This document shows positions 21,097 to 30,312 of a DNA stretch of 64,000 nt, piece by piece. The first letter of the stretch is position 1, and each line of letters begins with the position of its first letter. The translations under genes and the position numbers were made by a program. Under the pieces are notes generated by a model, which saw only the letters and a list, made by a program, of their open reading frames with translations, ran no database searches and was not told the DNA's origin. This stretch comes from Armigeres subalbatus (lineage: Eukaryota; Arthropoda; Insecta; Diptera; Culicidae), in contig NC_085140.1 in assembly GCF_024139115.2 (NCBI RefSeq), forward strand, positions 418,822,283-418,886,282. The letters are read 5' to 3'.

Positions 21097-22775
21097 CTAA
21101 TCTTCCAGCTCGGTCATCTGGAATCGAAGCTCGTTGACGGGTACACTAACCAGCGTAGAAGTTATCCTCAGTTCACCGTAGTTCCACCTGTACTCAAACA
21201 GACGGGTGATTCGCGAAATTATCATCTCCATCTCCAGCATGGCCAAGCGCCGACCAATGCATGTCCGTGCTCCAAACCCAAACGGCAAATTCAAGAACGG
21301 ATGAGCATCCTTACCATTAGGATAGCCATCCTCCTGGAGCCAACGTTCTGGTAGGAACTCCTTGGCTCTCTCGACGAATCTCTCCTCATGATTCAGGATC
21401 ATAGATGCCATGACAACATCGGTCTATGGCGAAATAATGAACAGATTAATTGCCTACCAACAATCACTCAATCATCTGGTCGTACCCCCTTCGGAATTTG
21501 ATAGCCTTGTAGAACGAGATCCTTTCCAGCGGCACGCAAGTTTCCTGCGACTGGTGGACACAGACGTAGACCTTCCTTAATGCAAGCACGCAGATATGGA
21601 AGATTGCGCATGTTTTCAGGCGTCAACGGTGAATCTTTTTTGGGTAGAACTTTTCGAATTTCTTCCCGAAGTTTGGCTTGTTTATCCGGATTATTGGCCA
21701 AAAGATATAGGATTCCTGTAGCGCCCGAAGAGGTCTGTAATCAAATACCAATCATTAGGTGGAGCTTTAATTATTGACAGTCTGAATTTGCGCACCGTAT
21801 CCACACCAGCCATCAACATATCGAATGCCATAACAATTGCGACATGTCGGTCTACCTTTAGCAGCTTTTCCAACACACTCTGAGTATCGTTCGGAGCTGA
21901 GGGATTCTTTTCCAATCTAATAACAGCGTCATCAACTTTGGTCATTACCAGACTATAAACAGATTTCAATAAGTACAAAAGCACGTCAACGGGATCGATG
22001 GATACCTACTCAGTTAGATTGTCCAGCGTGATCATCAGTTTTTTGAATGTCGGTGTCTTATAATATTTCCACACGGACGGCAGCACATCCAGCTGGTACG
22101 TTAGTTCGAAGAATTGACGAATATTGCTGACAATTAGATGAGCTTCTTCGGACTGCGAATCCTCCAAAACACCTAATCTGGTGTCCAAAGCCAGTACTCC
22201 CATCGTTTCCAATGCCCAGCGGTTCAACCACTGATTAAAATTTCCTGGCAGCTCATTCTTGTCATCACGAATTTTCAACATGCTGAATTGTTGGGGGAAT
22301 GCATCCTAAGTAAATTCAAAATTATTGTATAGCTTCTACTCACATTTTCATGAACTCTTGTGTAACATCATCCAATTTGTCGACATACAGCTTGATCGTC
22401 TTTGGTTGAAGCATAACAGGATTGACCGCCGTACGGAAGTTCTGCCAATTTTCTCCATGCCTATAAAAGAATACCGATCAACCTGACCAATCGTTGTGGC
22501 ATATCATTTGCATTCTTCTACTCACTCGGTCACCAGTCCACCATGACCCTTAAACACATCCGGTCTGACTTTCTGTCGATAGTGAACAAACGTATCGAAG
22601 AAACCTCGTCGTATGGGCCATTGACCTTCACTGCGAAAGAGGGTTTCGTAATCGTCCGGTCGGAAGCTCATCAGAACATCATTGCGTCCGAGAATGCCCG
22701 GCATCTTAACCAGATCACCATAATCCTCACGGAAGAGACGATGCATTTGAGGAAAGTTGGCATTATGGTAGCGGC
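21097..22775 (-). CDS. CYP12-like mitochondrial cytochrome P450, exons 2-7 (unit A body)
   Basis: Six minus-strand exons: 22,775-22,526; 22,460-22,344; 22,282-22,010; 21,952-21,796; 21,734-21,486; 21,423-21,097. All have GT-AG introns of 57-65 bases with consistent phases. Together with an exon 1 the protein would be about 526 residues, the normal P450 length. Visible motifs are: '[14 protein letters not shown]' (C-helix); AGVDTTSS (I-helix oxygen-binding, formed across the exon 5/6 junction); EGLR (K-helix ExxR); FLPERW; and [15 protein letters not shown] with the haem-ligand Cys. These fit a mitochondrial CYP12 monooxygenase fed by adrenodoxin, acting on lipophilic substrates or xenobiotics; the substrate is unknown. 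The CYP12F subfamily is a guess from memory. No lesion is seen. Its only upstream in-window exon 1 is 38,083-38,290, across the duplication junction. It differs from the unit B body by one Thr/Ala change in exon 5 among coding changes I found. Confidence 0.9.
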
Positions 22776-22961
22776 CTTGAAAAAGCAAATAATTGAGAAA
22801 TGATTTAAATCTTGCTTTACTATCCGTAGTTGCTACTCCTACAATACCAGATTAGTCGCTCTTACACAGAGAAGCGACAGAAGCTTGCTTGAGACCGACA
22901 TTCTGCTCCAATGTTCGATGCACCAGAATATGAATTAATTTATGGAAAATGAGAAGATAAC
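22776..22961. other. start of P450 first intron (acceptor side, unit A)
   Basis: The acceptor is 'tgctttttcaag' just upstream of exon 2 (AG at 22,777-22,776). No other feature. Confidence 0.6.
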
Positions 22962-23252
22962 GGGACCCCCCTTAGCCGTGCGGTAAGACGCGCGGCTACA
23001 AAGCAAGACCATGCTGAGGGTGGCTGGGTTCGATTCCCGGTGCCACTCTAGGAAATTTTTGGATTGGAAATTGTCTCGACTTCCCTGGGCATAAAAGTAT
23101 CATCGTGTTAGCCTCATGATATACAAATGCAAAAATGGAAACTAGGCTTGGAAACCTCGCAGTCAATAACTGTGGAAGTGCTTAATGAACACTAAGCTGC
23201 GAGGCGGCTCTGTCCCAGGGTGGAGATGTAATGCGAATTAGAAGAAGAAGAA
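22962..23252 (+). mobile_element. Feilai-type tRNA-derived SINE (unit A)
   Basis: The element is bracketed by GAGAAGATAAC (22,951-22,961 and 23,253-23,263). The head has an A-box-like 'tagccgtgcggtaagacgc' and the B box 'ggttcgattcccgg'. The middle 'cgtgttagcctcatgatat' and the GAA-repeat tail are typical of the abundant Feilai SINEs of Aedes. Shared with unit B (54,849-55,139), so it predates the duplication. It sits in the P450 first intron. Confidence 0.85.
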
Positions 23253-23547
23253 GAGAAGATAACGATGATGCAGTCACTAGATCACCCAGATCATTCCAAA
23301 CTATCGAACGATGTGAGCCAAAAAACAATACTATTGTAATTGTGAGTTCTGAGCTCTAGGACAATTTTGATGATAAAAAAATGTGAGACACACTTCCGAA
23401 AATTGGCCCAGTCGACCATTGCCTTCCGGAGTTATAAAAAAATTGGAAAAAAATAATACAAAACCGAAAGAAAAATGTTTTAGTGCATTCTCATGCATGC
23501 AATTTCGAACTCTCTTAGGTGCTTTTTTTGTTACATTTTATAATACA

Positions 23548-23794
23548 CTAGTCGACTCGGCAGACGTTGTCCTGCATAGTATGCGAAAATGTGCGTTGTG
23601 AACTGCCTATGCAAAATTCCCTTACGATACGAATCCTTATTTTATCCTTATCGTGATTTTTGCATAAGGAAATATCATATAAAGCCGTCGGAAACTATGA
23701 CGAAGGAACTGATGGAATGAACAAAATCCTTACATCCGTTCGAGTTATGCAAATACGAACACAGACCATTTCATTTTTATTTTATTGAGAAGAA
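23548..23794 (-). mobile_element. Helitron-like non-autonomous element (unit A)
   Basis: On the minus strand it starts near 'TCTCAATAAAATAAAAATG', contains 'GGTCTGTGTTCGTAT' and 'CGTCTGCCGAGTCGA', and ends in CTAG followed by T (23,551-23,548, 23,547). A TC start, a CTRR end and A/T flanks are the Helitron signature. It is related to the element at 42,918-43,182. Shared with unit B (55,436-55,682). Confidence 0.65.
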
Positions 23795-24290
23795 AAAGAA
23801 GAAGATAGACGAGAAAGGCATTTCACTGCTAGGTAGGTGGGTGGGTTATTTGACTTTCTCGTACAACAAAGGTGCACCTAAAGGCTATACGATTACTCCA
23901 AAACAGAACTTTTGATAAAAATCCCGGAGACCCATAATGTCCGATGTACCGATCGACTCAGCTCGGTGATGATGTATGTATGTGTGGTGATGTGATGTCT
24001 GTATGTGTGTATGGATACGAAATTTGTAGACACACTTTTTAGAACTTGGCATTGTCGGAATTACTCGAAACAGGTTCCATTCGACTGGGTATCAGGTATC
24101 AGAACGGAGCACCAGGGGCACGTTCACCTCAATTTGGGAGATTTGTGCCATCGCCTTCACAGCCTTTTTCATCACACACCTGACGAAAAAGGAAGTGAAC
24201 AAAAAGGAAAGGAATGTGGATGGGAGAACAAAGGGAAAGTTTGGAAAAGTGCCCTTGGGGCATACAACGGGTTATGAACAACAAAATACA
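23795..24290. repeat. repeat-like spacer (unit A)
   Basis: Contains GT-rich simple sequence (23,965-24,012) and a stretch 'aaaggctatacgattactcc' of the kind seen dispersed in mosquito genomes. No gene. Same in unit B at 55,683-56,175. Confidence 0.4.
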
Positions 24291-25537
24291 CTGAGGGTTC
24301 AGGTTTCTGAAGTCAATTTCACTAAGTAAGTGTTACCAAATATTTGGAAGCGCGATTGTGCATAGACTGGGCAGTTACATATTAGATAATAAGAAGTTCC
24401 ATAATCGGATTCACAACTATCATAAACAGATGATTCAACACGTTGAATATTTGACATGTGATAGTTCAGTCGGCAGTGACCTGTCAAGGCTTTGACTAAG
24501 ACACTGCAATTCTGTTTAGATAGATTAGCTAAAAAACTTTCAGTTCAATCAAAGATAATTGCCTATTTCCTAATCCCTGAACCACCTGACTTGGACGTTA
24601 AGAGATTTCTATGCGTCCAATTAGGGAATCTCGAGCTCGTTCAGTAGCCGCTAGGTTGCGAAGGCCGACGGATGTATACAATTTTGTTTGATGACATGCA
24701 ACCAGACTACTCCGATGCCATTTGTATTGAGTGACAGCCCAAGAGTTGATCACTTGGATATTGGAAAAGCTGGCTCAGAACCAATAAAGTCATGTGATGC
24801 TCCATTACGAGCTAACTCATCAGTCAATTCGTTTCCAGATATGGAAGAATGACCAGGTACCCATATGAGGTGTAAAGTATTAACTGAATTCAGTTCCTCA
24901 ATTTGAGTTCGACATGGGATTACTTACTTCGAGCTTGAGTTCGCCGAGGCGAGAGCTTTAATAGCTGCTTGGCTATCTGAACAGAAGTATATTACTTTGC
25001 CCATAATGCGTTGCTGCAGTGCAGATTGCACTCCACACATGATGGCAAATATTTCCGCTTGAAAGACAGCGCAGTGTGTACCCAGTGAGTGTTTTTTTTT
25101 TCTTGAGCAAGGGTAAACGGAAATCTGCAACCAGTCACCTGAGGAGGTACTCAGGTAGTGTGGGGATGGGTATGTCATGTAACTCTTACCCGACCACCCA
25201 CCCCAAAACCCTTTCGCCAGTCCGTACCCCCGGCCCGCAATTAAGCAATACATCAGGGGGGGATTATTGAGAACGCTCACGCCTATGCTAACGCACTTGA
25301 CGTCAATACACACAACATCGACTTCAAGAGTGGCTACCTCACCACCCGTCGATCGCAAGCTATGATAGTAACTTAACGGTCCGTATCATAATCTCACGTT
25401 GGAGACGAGCACCCCGACAACAACGACCGCGCGTGAACCGCAATGACCTCTATATCTACATACTGAGGTCCCCGCAGCCCACCCGCGACATGTTGGTTGT
25501 CTGGGTGAGCAAAGTGTTCACTGCATCACAGGTGCCC

Positions 25538-28402
25538 TTACTGCACTCGATGGTTTTGTTCAAGACGCCACCACCGCTGCAGTTTCGACATATTCTGTTG
25601 AGATGCTGTGTTCACCGCATTCCATATAGCTTCCTCCCAGCACATCCTCTCGACGAGGTTGTCCGGGGTTGTATCCATACCACTAATAAGCAGCATGGCA
25701 TTGCGTTCTATCTCGAATCGCGGGCATGCGAACATCACATGCTCTGCCGATTCTACCTCACCTACACATTCAGGACACTCCGCAGAATCTGCGAAGCCAA
25801 ACCTGTGTAGGAATTTCTTAAAGCAGCCATGTTCAGACAACACCTGTGTTAGGTGGAAGTTGACTTGACCATGCTTCCTATCAACCCAGTTGGACACATC
25901 TGGAATCAGTCTGTGGGTCCAACGACCTTTGACTGCGGTGTCCCATGCTCTTTGCCATTTGAGCAACGAAGCTGCTCTCTTGACACGTCGCACTTGCACC
26001 GAGTCCCTTTCGTTGTAGCACTCCACATCCTCCTCTAAGAGCATGTCGATCGGCATCATTCCAGCTATAACGCACACCGCCTCATATGATATGGTGCGAT
26101 ATGCGCTCGCGACACGTAAGCACATCAGCCGGTGTACTCTGATCAATTTCTTTACATTGTACTCGACTTCTAGTGCTACGGCCCATGCCGGCACGCCATA
26201 ACGGATGATAGACAATGCTATGCCAGCTATCAGCCTACGCACTTGACTATGCACAGCCGATCTGTTGGACATCATTCGTGATAAAGATTTTATCGCCAAT
26301 GAAGCCCACTGACATGCATAATCGACGTGGCTCATAAAATTGAGCTTATCATCGATCATCACGCCCAGATGCTTGAGAGACCTCACGGAGTTAACTGTGC
26401 TGGTCCCTACTCTTATTCTCGCCTGTTGCAACCCATGACGGTTATGCACTACCACGACTTCCGTCTTGTGATGTGCAAGGGACAACCGCCTCGAGTTGAG
26501 CCATTCCTCCATTCTGCCAATCGCGTATGAAGCCTTCAGTTCGACTTCATCGAGAGTGTCTCCTGTTACCTCTAGCATTACGTCATCCGCGAAGCCTTCT
26601 ATTTTCACACCGGCCGGGAGACTTAGACTCGATCCCTGTGGAACACCCACGGACACTACGATCGGTTTTTGGCCAGCATCAGTGTCGTATAACAGCACCC
26701 TTTTCTGAAAATAGCTTTTCAGTATCCTGCACAGGTAATCCGGAACTCTCAATCGGTGCAGGAGTCAGCAATTGCTGCCCAGCTAGCATTGTTAAACGCG
26801 TTTTTACATCAAGTGTAATCAACGCGCAGTACCTAATACCTCTTCTGTTTAAACCTCTCGCTATCTTGGCCGTATCCGTTACCGCTCGAATTGCTTCGAT
26901 GGTAGAACGGCCCTTACGGAAGCCATACTGGTTGCTGGATGAGCCACCAGCACACTCTGTATAAGCCGACAATCTATTCAGAATGCCTCTTTCTAGCAGC
27001 TTTCCAGCTGTGTCGAGTAGGCAAATTGGTCTGTATGCCGAAGGATCCCCCGGCTGTTTGCCAGGCTTCGGTAATAGCACCAATTTCTGCCGTTTCCATC
27101 GATCTGGGAAGTTTCCTTCGTCCATGCATCTCTTGAGGCAGCTCCTGAACATATCTGGATTGGCAAGAATGGCGTGTTTAAGGGCCAGGTTTGGAATACC
27201 ATCCGGGCCTGGCGCCTTATTGAGCTTAAGTTTTCTTGCGGCTACGATAAGCTCTTCGTTAGTCACTAGCGGTACCACGTCAACTGATTCGTACGGTGTA
27301 GCGGGCCAGTTCGATGATTCATGCCTCGGAAACAACCCGTCGACTATTTTGGCCAACATCCCCGGAGATTTCTCAGGTGGCGTGGTGTTAGTTCTAGCCA
27401 TCACCATCCTGTATGCATCTCCCCATGGATTGTCGTTTGCCATCCTGCACAGCCGCTCGAAGCAGGCTCTCTTACTACATTTGATCTCGTAGTTCAGAGC
27501 TCTGCTCGCTGTCTGGAACACCCTGCGTCTCTCGACCTTTTCAGCGTCTGTTCTGGCACGTCGCAGCCTTCTCTTTGCTCTAAGGCAGGTTCTACGAAGG
27601 TCTGCAATTGTGTCAGTCCACCAGTACGCTGGTTGCCGGTTTCCGGGGGTTTGGTCCTCCTAGACATCGTCACATCGCATGCACGGGTTAGTACATCGAT
27701 TAACTCGTCGCCACTTAATCCCGTTGTTCGCGTCTCCCATCGTAGTGATTCCTCCAAGAGATCTGGGTTGAACTGCGAGGTGCGCCATCCTAGATCGGCT
27801 TTGCCGATCCGCCTTGTGGTTGCTACGGGGGTATACCGGATCATAAAACGAATTTCCTGATGATCGCTGGAGGTATGCCCCTCATGAACCTCCCATTCTG
27901 GCTCCACCGTCCATCCCGCGCTGCAGAAGGTCACATCGATGCATGAATCACCGCTCGGTCCCCTGAACGTTGGCACTTGGCCTTCATTCAGCAGGACTAC
28001 GTTCAATACCGCTAGCGACTCTAGCAGGGTATGACCTCTGGCGTTTGTGGACCGGAATCCCCAGTCCACTGCCCACGCATTGAAGTCGCCTGCTACAACT
28101 AACGGTTTTAAGCCAGTTAGTTTTGCTGCAAGAATATCCACTACCCTAGTAAACTGCACTATACTCCACCTGGGAGGACAGTAGCAGCTACAAAAGTAAA
28201 CACCGTTTACCTTTGCTATAACGAAACCCTCATCGTCAGGTGATGATACTATCTCCTGGATGGGATATCGCCCGCAAGTCCAGATGGCCACCATCTGAGA
28301 CTTATCCGCAATCCAACTACCGTTACCGGCAGGGATGCGGTATGGATCGGACAGCAAGGCTACATCAGCTTTACACTCAGTAACCGACTGTTGTAGCAGC
28401 AA
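25538..28402 (-). pseudogene. R1-type LINE ORF2 (endonuclease-RT), frameshifted (unit A)
   Basis: Three minus-strand frames continue each other. 28,402-27,494 is the endonuclease ('ADVALLSDPYRIP', 'KPLVVAGDFNAWA', 'TSSDHQEI' with the catalytic SDH). 27,521-26,679 is RT fingers and palm ('PGPDGIPNLALKHA', 'YRPICLLDTAGKLLE', 'QYGFRKGRSTIEAIRAV'). 26,752-25,538 is palm to C-terminus with the intact box 'IEGFADDVMLEV', the thumb, and a CPEC...H...C motif (CPECVGEVESAEHVMFAC). Single-base differences from unit B near 26,760, 26,808 and 27,650 account for the breaks. It is not translatable as one protein here. Confidence 0.8.
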
Positions 28403-28437
28403 TTGAGCCGCCTCGCAGTGGTTCAGGTTAAGCTGTA

Positions 28438-29214
28438 TTACCTGCGTGTCTGGATCCTTCTAGAGGCCGGACAAGCCTGGACACCGGTGAGGTGTCTGTT
28501 GTCTGTACCCGGGGGACAGATCAGACACCTTGGTGCAGCCTGACAGGTGCGAGCTTGGTGGCCTTCAGCTCCACACCTACGGCATAGCTTACTGCGATCA
28601 GGTCCTTTACAGTCATAAGACTTATGACCGTTGCCAAGACACCTGAAACAGGTCTGAAACGGTTGGCTTATACTTAGCGGACATACCGACCAACCCACTT
28701 TCAGTTTAGCCTTATCCATTACCTTTTTGGCCTCAGCCTGAGGTACTTGGAATGAGGCAACCTGCATTCCCGCGAAGCTTTTGCGTAACCGAACCGTAGA
28801 TTCCTGGATCTCGACATTGCACTGATCTCTCAGTGCGTCGACCAGGTCTCTAGCCTCGGTTACTTCATCCAGGCCCTTGCACTGGATGTTCGAAACTGGA
28901 CATAGGGCTCTTACTTGAACCCCATCGCCCAGGACTTCCTCCGTCAACTTTTTGTACTCAGAACTCTTCTGAGCAGCATCCCGCTTCAAGACGAGAATCA
29001 TCTCGCCTCTCCGCGTCCTTCGGATGCAGTTGACATCCTCTTCTAGGCCAGCGAGTTTGTCATTAACTCTCATGGCCTTCAAGACTTCGGCGTAGCTCTT
29101 GTCGTCAGTACTGACGATAATCGCCTCACCTCTGTCTTTACGCTTACCACTGACATTGGAAGGCTCACCCGTCTTCTTCTGGGCTCTACCCTTCTTAACA
29201 GTGGCGCGTATCGC
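28438..29214 (-). CDS. R1-type LINE ORF1 (gag-like), 5'-truncated (unit A)
   Basis: The open minus-strand frame has no start codon of its own because the element is truncated. The N-terminal part is Lys/Arg-rich, then 'KSYAEVLKAMRVND', then three knuckles: CFRCLGNGHKSYDC, CRRCGAEGHQARTC and a shorter CLIC motif. Such proteins bind LINE RNA as a ribonucleoprotein. The first internal Met (29,070) could only give a shortened product. The unit B copy carries a frameshift near 60,600 and changes in the last knuckle region. Confidence 0.75.
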   Translation of the reverse strand, partial: AIRATVKKGRAQKKTGEPSNVSGKRKDRGEAIIVSTDDKSYAEVLKAMRVNDKLAGLEEDVNCIRRTRRGEMILVLKRDAAQKSSEYKKLTEEVLGDGVQVRALCPVSNIQCKGLDEVTEARDLVDALRDQCNVEIQESTVRLRKSFAGMQVASFQVPQAEAKKVMDKAKLKVGWSVCPLSISQPFQTCFRCLGNGHKSYDCKGPDRSKLCRRCGAEGHQARTCQAAPRCLICPPGTDNRHLTGVQACPASRRIQTRR

Positions 29215-29739
29215 GTACCCAGTGAGTGGGACTGTTCCAATGTCAGCTCACGCGAATAGACGCCTGCACCTGCTCTATCTTCGAGGAGGGAGCCGCCAGT
29301 GTAACAAACAATGCTGTCCGACATACTTCTCTCCAAATAGCCATATGTCCACTCATCCCGCGAGGGGAATTGTGTTGAAAATGTCCTATAAGGAAAACTA
29401 CTAACGTGTGTGAGATCACTTGGAGCAAGGAAAATATTGTCCCAATTAACCATAAGCGGTAACAACAAAGTGTGTGTAGAACTGCGGTTTGCAGGATTCT
29501 CTTCCATAAAACCGAGTACCCATAGTCGGTAAGTACAAGAAAATGCTTCTTTTTTTAGATGTATGTGTAGTGGGGCCACGTCAAAGAGAACTTCGAGAGC
29601 AGCCGTGGGAGTTGAAGAGAACGCAGCAGTCTTTGCCATTAGGCACATCCTTTGAAGATGGCCTAATTTAGACTGAATTGTCCTCACTTCCCCCTTTTGC
29701 CACCACATAAGACATCCATAAGCCAAAATTGGTTGTAGA

Positions 29740-29800
29740 ACTGTTATGTAAATGTATTTGTAAAACCATTTGATACATTTAGGTTAAGAACCCAAATTTT
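29740..29800. other. junction of tandem units A and B
   Basis: Left of about 29,752 the sequence matches 61,600-61,634 (LOA thumb). Right of it the sequence matches the LOA relic from about 1,540. The flanking words 'atgtaaatgtatttg' and 'ccatttgatacatttagg' come from the two different LOA copies at corresponding LINE positions. Just right of the join, unit B lacks about 110 bases present in unit A (1,572-1,665), between two TTTAC-type words, a typical short-homology deletion. Confidence 0.8.
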
Positions 29801-30312
29801 ACAAGTAGCTACCAATGTTAGGCATTCATTGGTGAATCATGAACGCCATTATTGAGTAAGCTCAAAAGCTAAATTAAGCTCTGCAGCGAGATTCCACAAA
29901 AGTGAAGATAATACTTCCCCTTGGCTTAACGTAATGTCGAGTAGAGATATTGATTTTGAAACATCTGTTGAATCCGTTTGGTTATAATATTAGGTAGCTC
30001 ATGACAACGTGCGACTTCCAATACATATGGCATCGAAACACGTTATCAAAAGGACCCTCAATAGGTATCTTATTTTTGCATGATTGCTTTTGAGCGAATG
30101 CTTTCTCGATATCATAAACAACCTTGTTTAAAATAGTCACGATGACTTTCCAAATGTCGAACAATCAACACGTATGTGATGATCGATAGTGCATTCTGAG
30201 AAATTCGTTCAAAAGGAATGAGGGTCTAATACTCTTTGGTTCTTCATACGAAGCATGTTATTCGTTTGGGATGAACTTGACAGTGATTCCCCGCAAGATA
30301 CGGGAATATACT
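29760..30312 (-). mobile_element. LOA-type LINE relic, RT segment (unit B)
   Basis: Counterpart of 1,530-2,158. It keeps 'VVYDIEKAFAQKQSC' (30,150-30,100) and an 'FDNV' block. It has a small deletion near its start but retains about 20 bases lost in unit A near 30,030. Dead copy. Confidence 0.7.

Larger units (their letters stand above)
25092..29214 (-). mobile_element. R1-type LINE inserted in LOA RNase H (unit A)
   Basis: A 14-bp target duplication (plus-strand GTACCCAGTGAGTG at 25,078-25,091 and 29,215-29,228) and a 3' poly(A) (T run at 25,092-25,101) define a 4.1-kb element on the minus strand. It is 5'-truncated: the ORF1 frame is open right up to 29,214. Order: ORF1 with CCHC knuckles, ORF2 endonuclease, RT and C-terminal zinc motif, 3' tail. 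R1-clade assignment is from the ORF organisation and motifs; unlike classic R1 it is not in 28S rDNA. Confidence 0.85.
24291..29752 (-). mobile_element. LOA-type LINE, 3' part, split by an R1-type LINE (unit A)
   Basis: On the minus strand, 29,726-29,230 encodes the end of reverse transcriptase/thumb ('LAYGCLMWWQKGEVRTIQSK') and the start of an RNase H domain (CYTGGSLLEDRAGAGVYSREL). It is cut by the R1 insertion (25,092-29,214) and resumes with 'FQAEIFAIMCGVQSALQQR', 'YFCSDSQAAIKAL' and 'HLIWVPGHSSISGNELTDEL' (25,077-24,700). A Cys/His-containing C-terminus follows (24,487-24,299). The RNase H catalytic box is YTGGS instead of YTDGS, and stops follow, so the copy is dead. The endonuclease and most of RT are missing because the unit ends inside this LINE. 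LOA is inferred from RT plus RNase H. Confidence 0.8.

Noticed and set aside
22283..22310. Acceptor AG at 22,307-22,306 for P450 exon 4
   Set aside because: It would give a 38-base intron and an out-of-phase join with an early stop. The AG at 22,284-22,283 gives a 61-base intron and the correct frame (FMKIMLKIRDD).
8739..22775. A single P450 gene made of exon 1 and exons 2-7 within unit A
   Set aside because: Both are on the minus strand, but exon 1 lies at lower coordinates than the body, so it is downstream in transcription. The same holds within unit B.
25092..29214. An endogenous viral element
   Set aside because: The CCHC-bearing ORF1 with APE-type endonuclease-RT ORF2, poly(A) tail and target duplication identify a LINE. 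No viral structural or replicase motif was seen anywhere in the window.
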